A DNA stretch of 64,000 nt from Flagellatimonas centrodinii (GTDB lineage: Bacteria; Pseudomonadota; Gammaproteobacteria; Nevskiales; Nevskiaceae): positions 310,001-374,000 of the forward strand of contig NZ_CP092104.1 of the NCBI RefSeq assembly GCF_016918765.2, given 5' to 3'. The position numbers and the translations under genes are program-made. Position 1 is the first letter of the stretch. Each line of letters begins with the position of its first letter. This document shows, one piece after another, positions 49,854 through 58,880 of the stretch. The notes below the pieces were generated by a model. It made no database searches and was not told the origin of the DNA. It was given only the letters and a program-made list of their open reading frames with translations.

Positions 49854-51054
49854 CTGGCACCCCGTTGATCGAGTAGCTGACCAGTTCGTTGACGTCGCCG
49901 TCGGAGATCGACTTCAGGAAGATGCCGGAGCCGACCGCCATCCAACGGGTGGTGTTCGAGGTGCCGTCAGTGTCAGTGAACTTGCAGGCCTCGAAGGTCC
50001 CCGCAGGGACCGATACCTGCTCTCGGCCGACATAAGTCGTGGTGCTCGAGATACTGGTCGCCGGAATCGGAAATGGGATCGCCGAGCTCTCGGTGGTGAC
50101 CGAATAGGTCTGCATGTAGCTCTGCCCAGCGTCGAGATCATAAATCTCGAAGCGGGGGGGATCGTTCGAAACCGTAACCGTGATGGCAAACGGCGACGAT
50201 GTTTCCGTACGAATGCCGTGGAAGTCGTAACGCCGATTCGCAGCGTTGACGTTGTAGTACTCGTAGGTGGTCGAATCTGAGTTGAGTTCCGGATTCGTCG
50301 TCGACCGTGCCTGCACGGTGGCCACGGTCTCAATGGTAGTTGCGCCCTTGAACACGGCGGTGCCTCTGACCAACAGATCGGAGGTGGATGTCAGCACAGC
50401 GCCGGTCTCGCCATCGGTCGAGCGAATCACGATGTCGAGCTCCGTACCGAAGACGGCGCCCGAGTCATCGAAGCACGCCGCCGCGCTTGCACTCGGCGCC
50501 GGTGTCGGGGTGGGTGTCGGTGTGGGCGTGGGCGTCGGGGTGGGGGTGGGCGTGGGCGTTGGCGTTGGCGTCGGGGTCGGCGTCGGCGTCGGGGTGGGCG
50601 TTGGCGTCGGCGTCGGGGTCGGCGTCGGGGTCGGCGTCGGCGTCGGGGTCGGGGTCGGGGTCGGCGTCGGCGTCGGCGTCGGGGTGGGCGTCGGCGTCGG
50701 GGTGGGCGTCGGCGTCGGGGTGGGCGTCGGCGTCGGGGTCGGGGTCGGCGTCGGGGTCGGCGTCGGCGTCGGGGTCGGGGTCGGCGTCGGGGTGGGCGTC
50801 GGGGTGGGCGTCGGGGTCGGGGTCGGGGTCGGCGTCGGGGTGGGCGTCGGCGTCGGGGTCGGCGTCACGACCGGCGTTGGCGTCGGCGTCGGGGTCGCTG
50901 TCGGCGTCGGGGTCGGCGTCGCGCTGGGGGCGGGCGTCGGGGTGCTGCTGGGCGTCGGACTCGGGGTCGGGCCGCTGTTGCTCGGGTCACAGCCGGTGAG
51001 ACCGACCATCGTGGCGGCGGCGAAGGCGATGGCCCAAGGGGTTCTGACAAACAT
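49840..51054 (-). CDS. Lipoprotein with long Pro-Thr repeat stalk
   Basis: A 404-residue protein. A lipobox LTGC (Cys near residue 22) follows a signal peptide. Residues of about 25-190 are almost wholly Pro-Thr dipeptides, broken near position 60 by a VVTP variant. A C-terminal domain (about 200-404) contains [26 protein letters not shown] and ends [18 protein letters not shown] do not recognise it. The Pro-Thr stretch would form an extended stalk, and Thr is a plausible glycosylation site. The ATG at 51054 is chosen as the start of the signal peptide. No partner genes. Confidence 0.8.
   Translation of the reverse strand: MFVRTPWAIAFAAATMVGLTGCDPSNSGPTPSPTPSSTPTPAPSATPTPTPTATPTPTPTPVVTPTPTPTPTPTPTPTPTPTPTPTPTPTPTPTPTPTPTPTPTPTPTPTPTPTPTPTPTPTPTPTPTPTPTPTPTPTPTPTPTPTPTPTPTPTPTPTPTPTPTPTPTPTPTPTPTPTPTPTPTPAPSASAAACFDDSGAVFGTELDIVIRSTDGETGAVLTSTSDLLVRGTAVFKGATTIETVATVQARSTTNPELNSDSTTYEYYNVNAANRRYDFHGIRTETSSPFAITVTVSNDPPRFEIYDLDAGQSYMQTYSVTTESSAIPFPIPATSISSTTTYVGREQVSVPAGTFEACKFTDTDGTSNTTRWMAVGSGIFLKSISDGDVNELVSYSINGVPVTGN
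50501..50980. repeat. Hexanucleotide repeat coding for (Pro-Thr)n
   Basis: About 480 bases of GGCGTC/GGGGTC/GGGTG units encode the Pro-Thr stalk on the minus strand. All units keep the same frame, so slippage by six bases changes stalk length without a frameshift. Confidence 0.85.
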
Positions 51055-51147
51055 CAGCGAGACTCCGGATTCCGACATGAATTGACACCCGCAAGGTGTC
51101 AGCAATGAGTCAAATCCAGAACCCCCTATCTGGGGGAACCGCGGCCC

Positions 51148-52503
51148 TCAGGCGACGCGCCCCCCCGTCCGCCGGACGAAACGGAACGACAACCCGGCCG
51201 CCGCCACCGCCAACCCGACAATGAATCCCCACCAGATACCGACCGGCCCGACATCGGCGTAGAAGGCAAGGCCCACCGCCACCGGCATGCCGATGGCCCA
51301 ATAGGCGAGTACGGTGATCACCATCGGCCCGCGGGTGTCGTGCAGGCCACGCAGGGCGCCGTTGCTGGTGGCCTGAATGCAGTCGAATAGCTGGAACAGG
51401 GCGGCGTAGGTGAGCAGTCCTACCGCCAGCGGTGTCACCGCAAGATCGCGCGTGTAGGCACTGACGATCACCGTCGGCGCCAGCGCCATCAGGGTGGCTG
51501 CCATCAGCGCCCAGCTGACGCCGAGGGCAATGCCCACCCGCCCGGCCAGGGCGGCAGCACGCGGGTCACCGCGGCCGGCGGCATTGCCCACCCGCACGGT
51601 AGTGGCCATGCCGATCGACAGCGGCACCATGAAGCTCATGGCGGCAAAGTTGATGGCGATCTGATGAGCGGCGACGGCGACGTCACCAAACCGCGCCATC
51701 ATCAATGCCCCCACCTGGAACAGCCAGGCTTCGGCGGTGAGGATGGCCGCCACCGGCAGCCCCAGCTTCAGCAAGGGCTGGATGCCACGACGCCAATACA
51801 CCGGCAACTGTGCGCCCACCGCCAGCAGCCGCAAGGCTGGATGCCAACGATAGGCCGCGATGTAGCACAGCAGCATCCCGATGGACGCCAGCACGCTGGC
51901 CCAGGCGGCGCCGACCGCGCCCAACTGTGGCAACCCCCAGCGACCGTACATCAGCAGGTAGTCGCCACCGGCGTTGATCGCCAGCCCCACCACCCCGGCC
52001 AGCAGGGCGACCCGGGTGTGGCCGAGCCCTTCGGCGCCGTTGCGCAAGGCGAAGCACAGGCACAGCGGCACGGTGGCCAGCGCCACCACCCGCAGATACT
52101 CCGCCGCGCCGGCACTCACCACGGATGACAGCTGCAACATCGCCAGCAGGGGATCAATGGTCAACCATGTGCCAACACCCCACAGCACGCCACAGCCAGC
52201 GGCGAGGCCGACCGCCCCGCAGATCTGCTGCCCCAGGGCGCGCGGGCCCCGCCCGGCCCCGCGCTGCTGTGCCAGCAGCGCGGCCAGCGCCATGAACAAG
52301 CCCATGAGGGTGACGAAGCCGAGAAAGAAGACGTTGGTCCCCACCGCCACCGCCGCCAGCGCCTGGCCGGACAGCTGGCCGGCGAAGATGGTGTCGACCG
52401 TGCCCATGCTCATGAACAGCAGCTGCGCCCCGATGATTGGCCAGGCCAGCCGCAGGTTGCGGCCGGCCTCGGTCCGCAGACGTTCGAGGGTTGATTCGCG
52501 CAT
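51148..52503 (-). CDS. MATE-family multidrug efflux transporter (NorM-like)
   Basis: A 451-residue protein with 12 hydrophobic segments in two halves. LRLAWPIIGAQLLFMSMGTVDTIFAGQLSGQALAAVAVG is the MATE opening, and AHQIAINFAAMSFMVPLSIGMATTVRVGNAAGRGD the second-half signature. It exports cationic compounds with Na+ or H+. It lies 25 bases after gltX on the same strand and may share its transcript. Confidence 0.92.
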   Translation of the reverse strand: MRESTLERLRTEAGRNLRLAWPIIGAQLLFMSMGTVDTIFAGQLSGQALAAVAVGTNVFFLGFVTLMGLFMALAALLAQQRGAGRGPRALGQQICGAVGLAAGCGVLWGVGTWLTIDPLLAMLQLSSVVSAGAAEYLRVVALATVPLCLCFALRNGAEGLGHTRVALLAGVVGLAINAGGDYLLMYGRWGLPQLGAVGAAWASVLASIGMLLCYIAAYRWHPALRLLAVGAQLPVYWRRGIQPLLKLGLPVAAILTAEAWLFQVGALMMARFGDVAVAAHQIAINFAAMSFMVPLSIGMATTVRVGNAAGRGDPRAAALAGRVGIALGVSWALMAATLMALAPTVIVSAYTRDLAVTPLAVGLLTYAALFQLFDCIQATSNGALRGLHDTRGPMVITVLAYWAIGMPVAVGLAFYADVGPVGIWWGFIVGLAVAAAGLSFRFVRRTGGRVA

Positions 52504-52528
52504 GGGGCGCCCCGCCGGGGGCGATGGT

Positions 52529-53950
52529 TCAGCCGTCGGTCGGGCCGGCGATCCAGGCCAGCGCGGCCCGCAGACGGGTCAGAGAACGCTCGCGCCCCAG
52601 CAGCAGCAGGGTCTGGTCGATCGGCGGAGAAATCGCCATGCCGCAACAGGCCACCCGCAACGGCTGCGCCACCTGCCCGAGCTTGACGCCCAGCTGCTCA
52701 CCCACCACCTGCACCACCCCGTGGGCCGCCTCGGCGGACCACTCGGGCAGCGCATCGAGGCCCGCGATCAGGGCTTCCAGCACCGGCACGGCAGCGTCGG
52801 TGAGGTGCTTGGCGGCATCCTTCTCGACATAGCCTTCGGGCTCACGGAAGAAGAACGCCGACTTCTCGGCCATCTCCGCCAGGGTGCGGCAGCGCTCGCG
52901 CTGGGCGTCGATCACGGCCTCCAGTGCGGGGCCCGCTGCCGGGTCGAGCTGCAGCCGTCGCAGGTGCCAGTCGAACTCCGGCACCACCACCTCCATCGGC
53001 GCCGTCTTGAGGTACTGGTGGTTGACCCAGTAGGCCTTTTCCATGTCGAAGCGTGCCGGGCTGGACGACACGTGGTCGAAGTCGAACAGTTGTTCCATCT
53101 CGGCACGGGTGAACAGCTCCTGATCGCCGTGGCTCCAGCCCAGCCGCACCAGATAGTTGAGCAGGCCATCCGGCAGAAAGCCCATGGCGCGGTATTCCAT
53201 CACCCCCAACGCGCCGTGGCGCTTGGAAAGCTTGGCGCCGTCGCCGCCGAGGATCATCGACACGTGGGCATAGGCCGGCGGCTCGGCACCGAGCGCCTTG
53301 AAGATATTCATCTGCTTCGGTGTGTTGTTGACGTGGTCATCGCCCCGGATGACATGGGTGATACCCATGTCGAGGTCGTCCACCACCACACAGAAGTTGT
53401 AGGTCGGCGTGCCGTCGCCGCGGGCGATCACGAGGTCGTCCAGCTCGGTGTTGGCGAAACGCATCTCACCCTTGATCAAATCGTTCAGCACCACCTCGCC
53501 TTCGAGCGGATTGCAGAAGCGGATCACCGGGTCGACCCCCGCAGGTGGTGGCGGCAATGTCTTGCCGGGTGCCGGACGCCAGCGGCCGTCGTAGCGCGGC
53601 TTTTCCTTGCGCGCCTGCTGCTCGGCGCGCATCTGGTCCAGCTCGTCCTTGCTGGCATAGCAGCGATAGGCGGTGCCGGCTTCCAGCATCTGCGCAATCA
53701 AGGCCTTGTAGCGGTCAAAGCGCTGGGTCTGGTAGACCACCTCGACGTCACTCTTCAGCCCGAGCCAGTGCATGCCCTCGAAGATGGCATCCACGGCTGC
53801 CTGGGTACTGCGTTCGCGGTCGGTATCTTCGATGCGGAGCACGAACTGCCCGCCGTTTCGGCGCGCGTAGAGATAGGAAAACAGCGCCGTGCGGGCACCC
53901 CCGATATGCAGATAGCCGGTTGGCGAGGGGGCAAAACGCGTGACAGTCAT
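52529..53950 (-). CDS. gltX: Glutamyl-tRNA synthetase
   Basis: A 473-residue class I synthetase. RFAPSPTGYLHIGGARTALFSY holds the HIGH motif and AKLSKRHGALGV the KMSKS-type loop near residue 240. YRCYASKDELDQMRAEQ is family-like; the usual zinc cysteines are absent. ATG at 53950 gives the normal MTVTRFAPSPTG start; the frame is open upstream but unrelated. Confidence 0.95.
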   Translation of the reverse strand: MTVTRFAPSPTGYLHIGGARTALFSYLYARRNGGQFVLRIEDTDRERSTQAAVDAIFEGMHWLGLKSDVEVVYQTQRFDRYKALIAQMLEAGTAYRCYASKDELDQMRAEQQARKEKPRYDGRWRPAPGKTLPPPPAGVDPVIRFCNPLEGEVVLNDLIKGEMRFANTELDDLVIARGDGTPTYNFCVVVDDLDMGITHVIRGDDHVNNTPKQMNIFKALGAEPPAYAHVSMILGGDGAKLSKRHGALGVMEYRAMGFLPDGLLNYLVRLGWSHGDQELFTRAEMEQLFDFDHVSSSPARFDMEKAYWVNHQYLKTAPMEVVVPEFDWHLRRLQLDPAAGPALEAVIDAQRERCRTLAEMAEKSAFFFREPEGYVEKDAAKHLTDAAVPVLEALIAGLDALPEWSAEAAHGVVQVVGEQLGVKLGQVAQPLRVACCGMAISPPIDQTLLLLGRERSLTRLRAALAWIAGPTDG

Positions 53951-54017
53951 GGCAAGAGGGCGCAATTTGAGGGCCGCAGATTCTAAACTACTGCCCCTGC
54001 GCCCACCCCGACCCCCC

Positions 54018-54860
54018 ATGTCCTGCCTCTTCGTCGACCACCTCACCGTCATCGACTGCGCCTATCTCGACGCCGATCGTGGCCTGGTGGGCGAAAGCTG
54101 GATCGTCGACCTGGAACTGGAAGGCGATCTCGACGCACAGTCGATGGTGCTCGATTTCGGCGAGGTCAAGCGGCGCATCAAACGCGCTATCGACGACGGC
54201 CCGGATCACACGCTCATCGTGCCCGAACAGGCCCCCGGCCTGCGCCTGGAAACCCTGGCGGATGGTCGCATCCGCTTGCGCTTCGAGAGTGCGCGCGGCG
54301 CCATCACCCATGTATCGCCGCCCATTGCGCTCACCCGGCTCCCGGTGGCCACCGTCAGCGTCGACGCGGTCGCCACGCACCTGCAGGCGGTGCTGCGGGC
54401 GACCGTGCCGGACTCGGTGCAGCGCATCGGGCTGCAGCTGCGGCAGGAGGCCATCGATGGCGCCCACTATCACTACGTTCACGGCCTGAAAAAACACGAA
54501 GGACCGTGCCAGCGGATCGCCCATGGCCATCGGTCGCGGGTGGAGGTGAGGGTCGACGGAGCGCGCGACCCGGCGCTTGAAGCCGGCATTGCCGCCAGCT
54601 GGTGCGACATCTATGTCGGCAGCCGCGAGGACGTACGACAGCTCGGCCCTGACCGCATCGACTTCGAATACCAGGCCCCCGAGGGGCAATACGCCCTGTC
54701 CTTGCCCGTCGATCACTGCCTGCTGATCGACCACGACAGCACCGTGGAATGTATCGCCGACTGGCTGCTGGCGGACTGCACCAGGCGGCGTCCCGGGAAG
54801 ACGATCGAAGTGCGGGCGTTTGAAGGTGTCCGCAAGGGGGCGGTTGCCCGCCAGACCTGA
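54018..54860 (+). CDS. Double-length PTPS/QueD-like protein, first half degenerate
   Basis: A 280-residue protein with two PTPS-fold halves, against about 120 residues for QueD. The second half (about 138-280) has His150/152/155, Cys164 in EGPCQRIAHGH and His169/171, which match the catalytic cysteine and zinc HxH of 6-carboxytetrahydropterin synthase. The first half keeps the strand-helix pattern (LVGESWIVDLELEGDL, VLDFGEVKRRIKRAID, DHTLIVPE) but has VGES where the enzyme has HGHS, so it has no zinc site. It is divergent from gltX and convergent on zur. Whether it makes a queuosine precursor is not known. Confidence 0.8.
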   Translation: MSCLFVDHLTVIDCAYLDADRGLVGESWIVDLELEGDLDAQSMVLDFGEVKRRIKRAIDDGPDHTLIVPEQAPGLRLETLADGRIRLRFESARGAITHVSPPIALTRLPVATVSVDAVATHLQAVLRATVPDSVQRIGLQLRQEAIDGAHYHYVHGLKKHEGPCQRIAHGHRSRVEVRVDGARDPALEAGIAASWCDIYVGSREDVRQLGPDRIDFEYQAPEGQYALSLPVDHCLLIDHDSTVECIADWLLADCTRRRPGKTIEVRAFEGVRKGAVARQT

Positions 54861-54872
54861 GTGCATGTGGAA

Positions 54873-54893
54873 GCCCCGCTGCTGCGGGGCCTC
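54873..54893. terminator. Hairpin between PTPS-like gene and zur
   Basis: GCCCCGC and GCGGGGC pair around TGCT, followed by CTC rightward and TTCC leftward. It separates convergent genes; U-runs are weak. Confidence 0.6.
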
Positions 54894-54897
54894 TGCC

Positions 54898-55353
54898 TCA
54901 GGGTCGGCAACGCGCGCAGGTGCCCTGCAATTCCACGACCTGTCGCCTGGGCGCGAAACCGCTGGCGTGCGCGCGGTCGCGCAACAGGCCATTCACCGCC
55001 TCATCCTCCAGCTCCTCGGTGACGCCACAGTCGGTGCAAACCAGGTAAAGCCCCTGATGGGCTGCACCGGGGTGGGCGCAGGGCAGGTAGCTATGGGTGG
55101 TTTCCAACTTGTGGATCAGACCCTGGACCAGCAGAAATTCGAGCGCCCGATACACCGTCGGCGGTGCCAGCCGACGACCCAGCCGCCGCTGCATGGCATC
55201 CAGCAGATCGTAGGCCGACCGGGCCGTCGACTCCGACAGCATCAGCGCGTACACCTCCCGCCGCATGGGCGTGAACCGTGCGCCGCGCGACCGGCAGAAC
55301 GCCTCGGCCTCGGCAACCGAGAGCGCGTCGGATTCAACCTGCGTCGCCTTCAT
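54898..55353 (-). CDS. zur: Fur-family zinc regulator Zur
   Basis: A 151-residue repressor. The winged helix is at about 20-85 (FTPMRREVYALMLSESTARSAYDLLDAMQRRLGRRLAPPTVYRALEFL). The Zn ligands CTDC (106-109) and CARC (146-149) match the structural zinc site of Zur. It represses zinc-uptake and zinc-sparing genes when zinc binds. It is divergent from hisI over a 62-base gap that holds a palindrome. Confidence 0.88.
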   Translation of the reverse strand: MKATQVESDALSVAEAEAFCRSRGARFTPMRREVYALMLSESTARSAYDLLDAMQRRLGRRLAPPTVYRALEFLLVQGLIHKLETTHSYLPCAHPGAAHQGLYLVCTDCGVTEELEDEAVNGLLRDRAHASGFAPRRQVVELQGTCARCRP

Positions 55354-55356
55354 GCC

Positions 55357-55375
55357 GCTATGGTATTACAATCGC
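55357..55375. promoter_or_regulatory. Candidate Zur-type palindrome between zur and hisI
   Basis: GC-ATG-GTA and TAC-AT-GC-like arms form a 19-base imperfect inverted repeat centred on one T; seven of nine positions per arm pair. It starts 3 bases before the zur ATG, so a bound repressor would block zur and perhaps hisI. TACAAT (55367-55372) within it is a plausible -10 for hisI. The match to the E. coli Zur consensus is partial. Confidence 0.45.
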
Positions 55376-55415
55376 GCCCCCGCGCCGCTGCGCAGACCGC
55401 GTGTAGTCGATTGCC

Positions 55416-55892
55416 ATGGCTGAAGATGTCCGCTTCTTTTCCCGTCTCACCATCGAACAGGTCGAGGAAGGTCACGAGCTGGCCCCCAAGTTCGACGAGC
55501 ACGGCCTGCTGCCCTGCATCACCACCGCCTACGGCACCGGCGAAGTACTGATGCTGGGCTACATGAACGCCGAAGCGTTGAAGAAGACCATTCTCACCGG
55601 CGAGGCCCACTACTGGTCGCGCAGCCGCAAGGTGCTGTGGCACAAGGGCGCCACCAGCGGCCTGGTGCAGAAGGTTGAAGAGCTGCGCATCGACGATGAC
55701 CAGGATGCCATCTGGCTGCGCGTCTCGGTCAATGGCGACGCCTCCTGTCACGTCGGCTACCGCTCCTGCTTCTACCGCTCGGTGCCCACCGGCGAGGGTC
55801 CGGAAGAACGCCGCTTGCAGTACGAGGAAGACGAAAAGAGTTTCGACCCCAAGGCCGTCTACGGCGACGCGCCCAACCCGACGATCCTCTGA
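55416..55892 (+). CDS. hisI: HisI phosphoribosyl-AMP cyclohydrolase, variant zinc site
   Basis: A 158-residue cyclohydrolase. [31 protein letters not shown] and [13 protein letters not shown] are the HisI signatures; the last holds zinc cysteines 111 and 118. The third canonical cysteine is in DCD (E. coli HisIE reads APDCDND); here it is DDD (93-95), so Asp94 replaces it. It may bind another metal or be zinc-sparing. It is alone, away from any his operon, and divergent from zur. Related HisI paralogues are known to be Zur-controlled in other bacteria. Confidence 0.88.
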   Translation: MAEDVRFFSRLTIEQVEEGHELAPKFDEHGLLPCITTAYGTGEVLMLGYMNAEALKKTILTGEAHYWSRSRKVLWHKGATSGLVQKVEELRIDDDQDAIWLRVSVNGDASCHVGYRSCFYRSVPTGEGPEERRLQYEEDEKSFDPKAVYGDAPNPTIL

Positions 55893-55897
55893 CCTGA

Positions 55898-58180
55898 TCA
55901 GGGTTGTATCGGCGCGGTCCATCGCCACCGGTGCACCTGTCGCCAGGCTTGCGTCTGCAGCTGTCCGTCTTCGTCCCAGCGCACCTCCAGGGCCCCGGCG
56001 TCGCCAGTGATGCCGATACGACTCCCGGCATCGCGCCAACGCTTTTCCACCGTCGGATGCGGATGCCCGAAGTGATGCCGCCAGCCGGCGCCAAACAAGA
56101 CCCAGTCGGGTGCCACCGCGTCCACCAGCGCCGCGGTTGATGATGTCCGGCTGCCATGATGTGGCGCCACCAACACCTCGGCCTGCAGCGCTGCTGCACC
56201 CTGACGCATCAGCAGCGCCTGTTCGGCGAGTGCCTCGATATCGCCTGCCAACAGCGCGCTGCCCTGTGGCCCGTCGACGCGCAACACGCAGGAGTCGTTG
56301 TTGCGATCCCGCCGCCGAGGCCCGGCACGGGGCGACGGATGCAGCACCGTGAAACGCACCCCGTCCCAGACCCACGCATGCCCCGATTCGCAGCGAGGGC
56401 TGTCGGCCGTACCCAACAGCGACGCCACCGGCAGCGCCGCCCGCACCGCCGGCACGCCGCCAGCGTGATCACGGTCCCCATGTGACAGCAGCAACCGGTC
56501 GATACGGCCGACCCCGCGGACCCGCAGATAGGGCACCACCACCCCGGCCCCGGCGTCGAAGCCGTCTGACCACGCCGGACCGGCGTCGTACACCAAGGTG
56601 TGTCGGGCGGTGCGAATCACCACCGACAGCCCCTGGCCGACATCCAGCATCGCCAATGAGAAGCCCCGCGTCGGCGCGGTCGACGTGGGCCACAGCAGTG
56701 GCAGGCAGCACAACAGGCCAAGCGCCCGGGAGGGCACCCCGCGCGGGGCCAGCAGCAGGATGACTCCGACCAGCGCCAGCAAGGCGGCGCCAACGCCCGG
56801 CGACGCCGCCCACCACGCCCCCGGCAGCGTATCCGACAACAGCACCAGCCCCTGCCAGGCCAGCGCCAGCAGGTCGGCCACCCATCGCAGCAGGAAAAAC
56901 CCGACCGGCGGCCAGGCCGCTGCCATCAACACCGCGAGCACCGCCATGGGCGTCAGCACCGTAAACACCGGCACGGCGATCAGGTTCGCCAGTGGCGACA
57001 GCAACGTGGCGCCATCGAAGAACAGCAAGGTCAGCGGTGCCAGCAGCAGGCCCAGGCCGAGCTGTATGAAGAGGAACACCCGCCATGCCGACGGCCGCCT
57101 GACCCGCAGCGCCGTCAACCACAGGATGCCGGCCACGGCACCGAAGGATAGCCATAGACCCGGTCGCAGCAGCACCACCGGATCCACCGCCACCACCACG
57201 CCCCAGACCCACAGCAACGACCTGAACGGCATCCTCCAGCCCCCACGCCAGGCCAACCACAGGCCCAGCCACACCATCAGCAGCGCGCGCAGTACTGGCG
57301 TCTGCAAGCCCGCCAACAGCGCGTAGGCGGTGGCCACCAGCGCTGCGCCCAAACCCGCCGCCCAGGGGGTTGGCCAACGCAAGGCCAACGCCGGAAACAG
57401 CGGCCAGAGCACCCGCAGCAGGCCAAACGCCAGCGCGCTGACCAGCGCCAGGTGCAGCCCGGAAATCACCACCAGATGGCTGGTGCCAGTCTGCCGCAGC
57501 ACGCTCCAGTGGTCCGCACCGAGCCCACGCCCGTCCCCCAAGCCCAGCGCCGCCAGCAGTGGCTGCCCCGGGTGTTCCGCCAGCACCGTCTCCACGGGTT
57601 GCAGTAGTGCCGCGCGCAGCCGGTGCACTCGAATCATCGGCGATAGTGTCGGCGCCTCCGCACATGGCGATACCGCACGGACCGTGGCCGTCGCGCCAAT
57701 CCCTTCGCGGAACAGCCACCCCTCGTAATCGAACCCGCCGGGGTTGTGCGAGCCGCGCGGGCTGCGCACCCGCAATGTCCATATCCCGCAGTCGCCCACC
57801 GCCACCTGTTCTGGAATGCCATAGCCGCTGACCCGCAGGCGGGCCGGGAGTCCGTCAGCCCGGGCCGCGGCATCGGGATGCAGCGCGAAGCGCCAGATCG
57901 GGCCGCCGGCGCCATCGCGACGCTCGGGCAGCCCCGAGACGACCGCACGCAACTGCACCTCTTCCCCATGACGAGGGGTGGGCCACCGGTCGGACAGCCG
58001 CTGGCTAACCTGCCACTCGGTCCACAATGCGCCAATCAACAGCGCCAGCACCCAGGGGCGAATGGGCTTCAGAAGGGCCAGCAGCAACACCGGCAACAAC
58101 ACCGCCAATGGCCAACGGTCGGGTGCCCACAACACGCAGGCGCAGCCCAGGGTGAAGGCTACGATGACCCGCGGCGACAT
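55898..58180 (-). CDS. comEC: ComEC/Rec2 DNA uptake channel
   Basis: A 760-residue membrane protein. The N-terminal DUF4131 region with two helices is followed by the competence domain (about 200-480, SHLVVISGLHLALVSALAFGLLR). The metallo-beta-lactamase domain (about 505-745) has LLLSHGDRDHAGGVP and LVAPHHGSRTSS. It moves one DNA strand through the inner membrane during transformation. It starts 7 bases after the lolD stop. Confidence 0.93.
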   Translation of the reverse strand: MSPRVIVAFTLGCACVLWAPDRWPLAVLLPVLLLALLKPIRPWVLALLIGALWTEWQVSQRLSDRWPTPRHGEEVQLRAVVSGLPERRDGAGGPIWRFALHPDAAARADGLPARLRVSGYGIPEQVAVGDCGIWTLRVRSPRGSHNPGGFDYEGWLFREGIGATATVRAVSPCAEAPTLSPMIRVHRLRAALLQPVETVLAEHPGQPLLAALGLGDGRGLGADHWSVLRQTGTSHLVVISGLHLALVSALAFGLLRVLWPLFPALALRWPTPWAAGLGAALVATAYALLAGLQTPVLRALLMVWLGLWLAWRGGWRMPFRSLLWVWGVVVAVDPVVLLRPGLWLSFGAVAGILWLTALRVRRPSAWRVFLFIQLGLGLLLAPLTLLFFDGATLLSPLANLIAVPVFTVLTPMAVLAVLMAAAWPPVGFFLLRWVADLLALAWQGLVLLSDTLPGAWWAASPGVGAALLALVGVILLLAPRGVPSRALGLLCCLPLLWPTSTAPTRGFSLAMLDVGQGLSVVIRTARHTLVYDAGPAWSDGFDAGAGVVVPYLRVRGVGRIDRLLLSHGDRDHAGGVPAVRAALPVASLLGTADSPRCESGHAWVWDGVRFTVLHPSPRAGPRRRDRNNDSCVLRVDGPQGSALLAGDIEALAEQALLMRQGAAALQAEVLVAPHHGSRTSSTAALVDAVAPDWVLFGAGWRHHFGHPHPTVEKRWRDAGSRIGITGDAGALEVRWDEDGQLQTQAWRQVHRWRWTAPIQP

Positions 58181-58187
58181 TGCGCAG

Positions 58188-58880
58188 CTAGAGGGTGATG
58201 GGCGCCAGACGTCCGGCTTCCAGCCGGAGGACGCGATCCATGCGTGCGGCCAACCGCAGATCGTGGGTCACCACGATGAGGGCGGTCCCCAACTCGCGGT
58301 TGAGCGCGAGCATCTGTTCGAACACCGCCTCGGCAGTCCGGGCGTCGAGATTGCCGGTAGGTTCGTCGGCGAGCACGCAGTCCGGTCGTGTCACGAGCGC
58401 CCGGGCCACGGCAGCGCGCTGACGTTCGCCGCCGGACAGCTCACCGGGCTTGTGCTGCAGTCGCGCGCCCAGTCCGACCCGGGCCAGAAGATCGGCCGCC
58501 GTCGCCTCGGCCTCGGCCCGTGGGCGGCGACGGATCCGCAGTGGCAGCGCCACGTTCTCAAGCGCGGTGAATTCCGGTAGCAGGTGATGAAACTGGTAGA
58601 CGAACCCCAGACGGCGATTTCGCAGCACGCCGCGTGCAGCATCGCTGAGCCGATGCATGGGCTCACCGGCCACCCGGACCTCGCCACTGCTCAGCGCATC
58701 AAGCCCGCCGAGGCAGTGCAACAGGGTCGACTTTCCGGCACCACTGGCGCCAACGATGGCGATACGCTCGCCGCGGGCCACGGTGAGGTCGACGGCGTCG
58801 AGCACCTTGAGGTTGAGCCGGCCATCATCAAACACCTTGCTCAGGCCGCGGGCGTCGAGAATGATGGAATCGGCGTCCAC
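58188..58880 (-). CDS. lolD: Lipoprotein-releasing ATPase LolD
   Basis: A 230-residue ABC ATPase: Walker [13 protein letters not shown], signature [16 protein letters not shown], Walker [12 protein letters not shown], and [18 protein letters not shown], a LolD motif. It powers extraction of lipoproteins from the inner membrane for the Lol pathway. The GTG start at 58880 overlaps the permease stop by one base (TAGTG). Confidence 0.93.
   Translation of the reverse strand: MDADSIILDARGLSKVFDDGRLNLKVLDAVDLTVARGERIAIVGASGAGKSTLLHCLGGLDALSSGEVRVAGEPMHRLSDAARGVLRNRRLGFVYQFHHLLPEFTALENVALPLRIRRRPRAEAEATAADLLARVGLGARLQHKPGELSGGERQRAAVARALVTRPDCVLADEPTGNLDARTAEAVFEQMLALNRELGTALIVVTHDLRLAARMDRVLRLEAGRLAPITL

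Noticed and set aside
50501-50980. CRISPR-like array
   Set aside because: The units are six bases long with no spacers and no cas genes; it is a coding hexanucleotide repeat.
50267-51085. Plus-strand (Val-Gly)n open frame opposite the Pro-Thr lipoprotein
   Set aside because: It arises from the repeat alone; the opposite strand has a lipobox, signal peptide and unique C-terminal domain.
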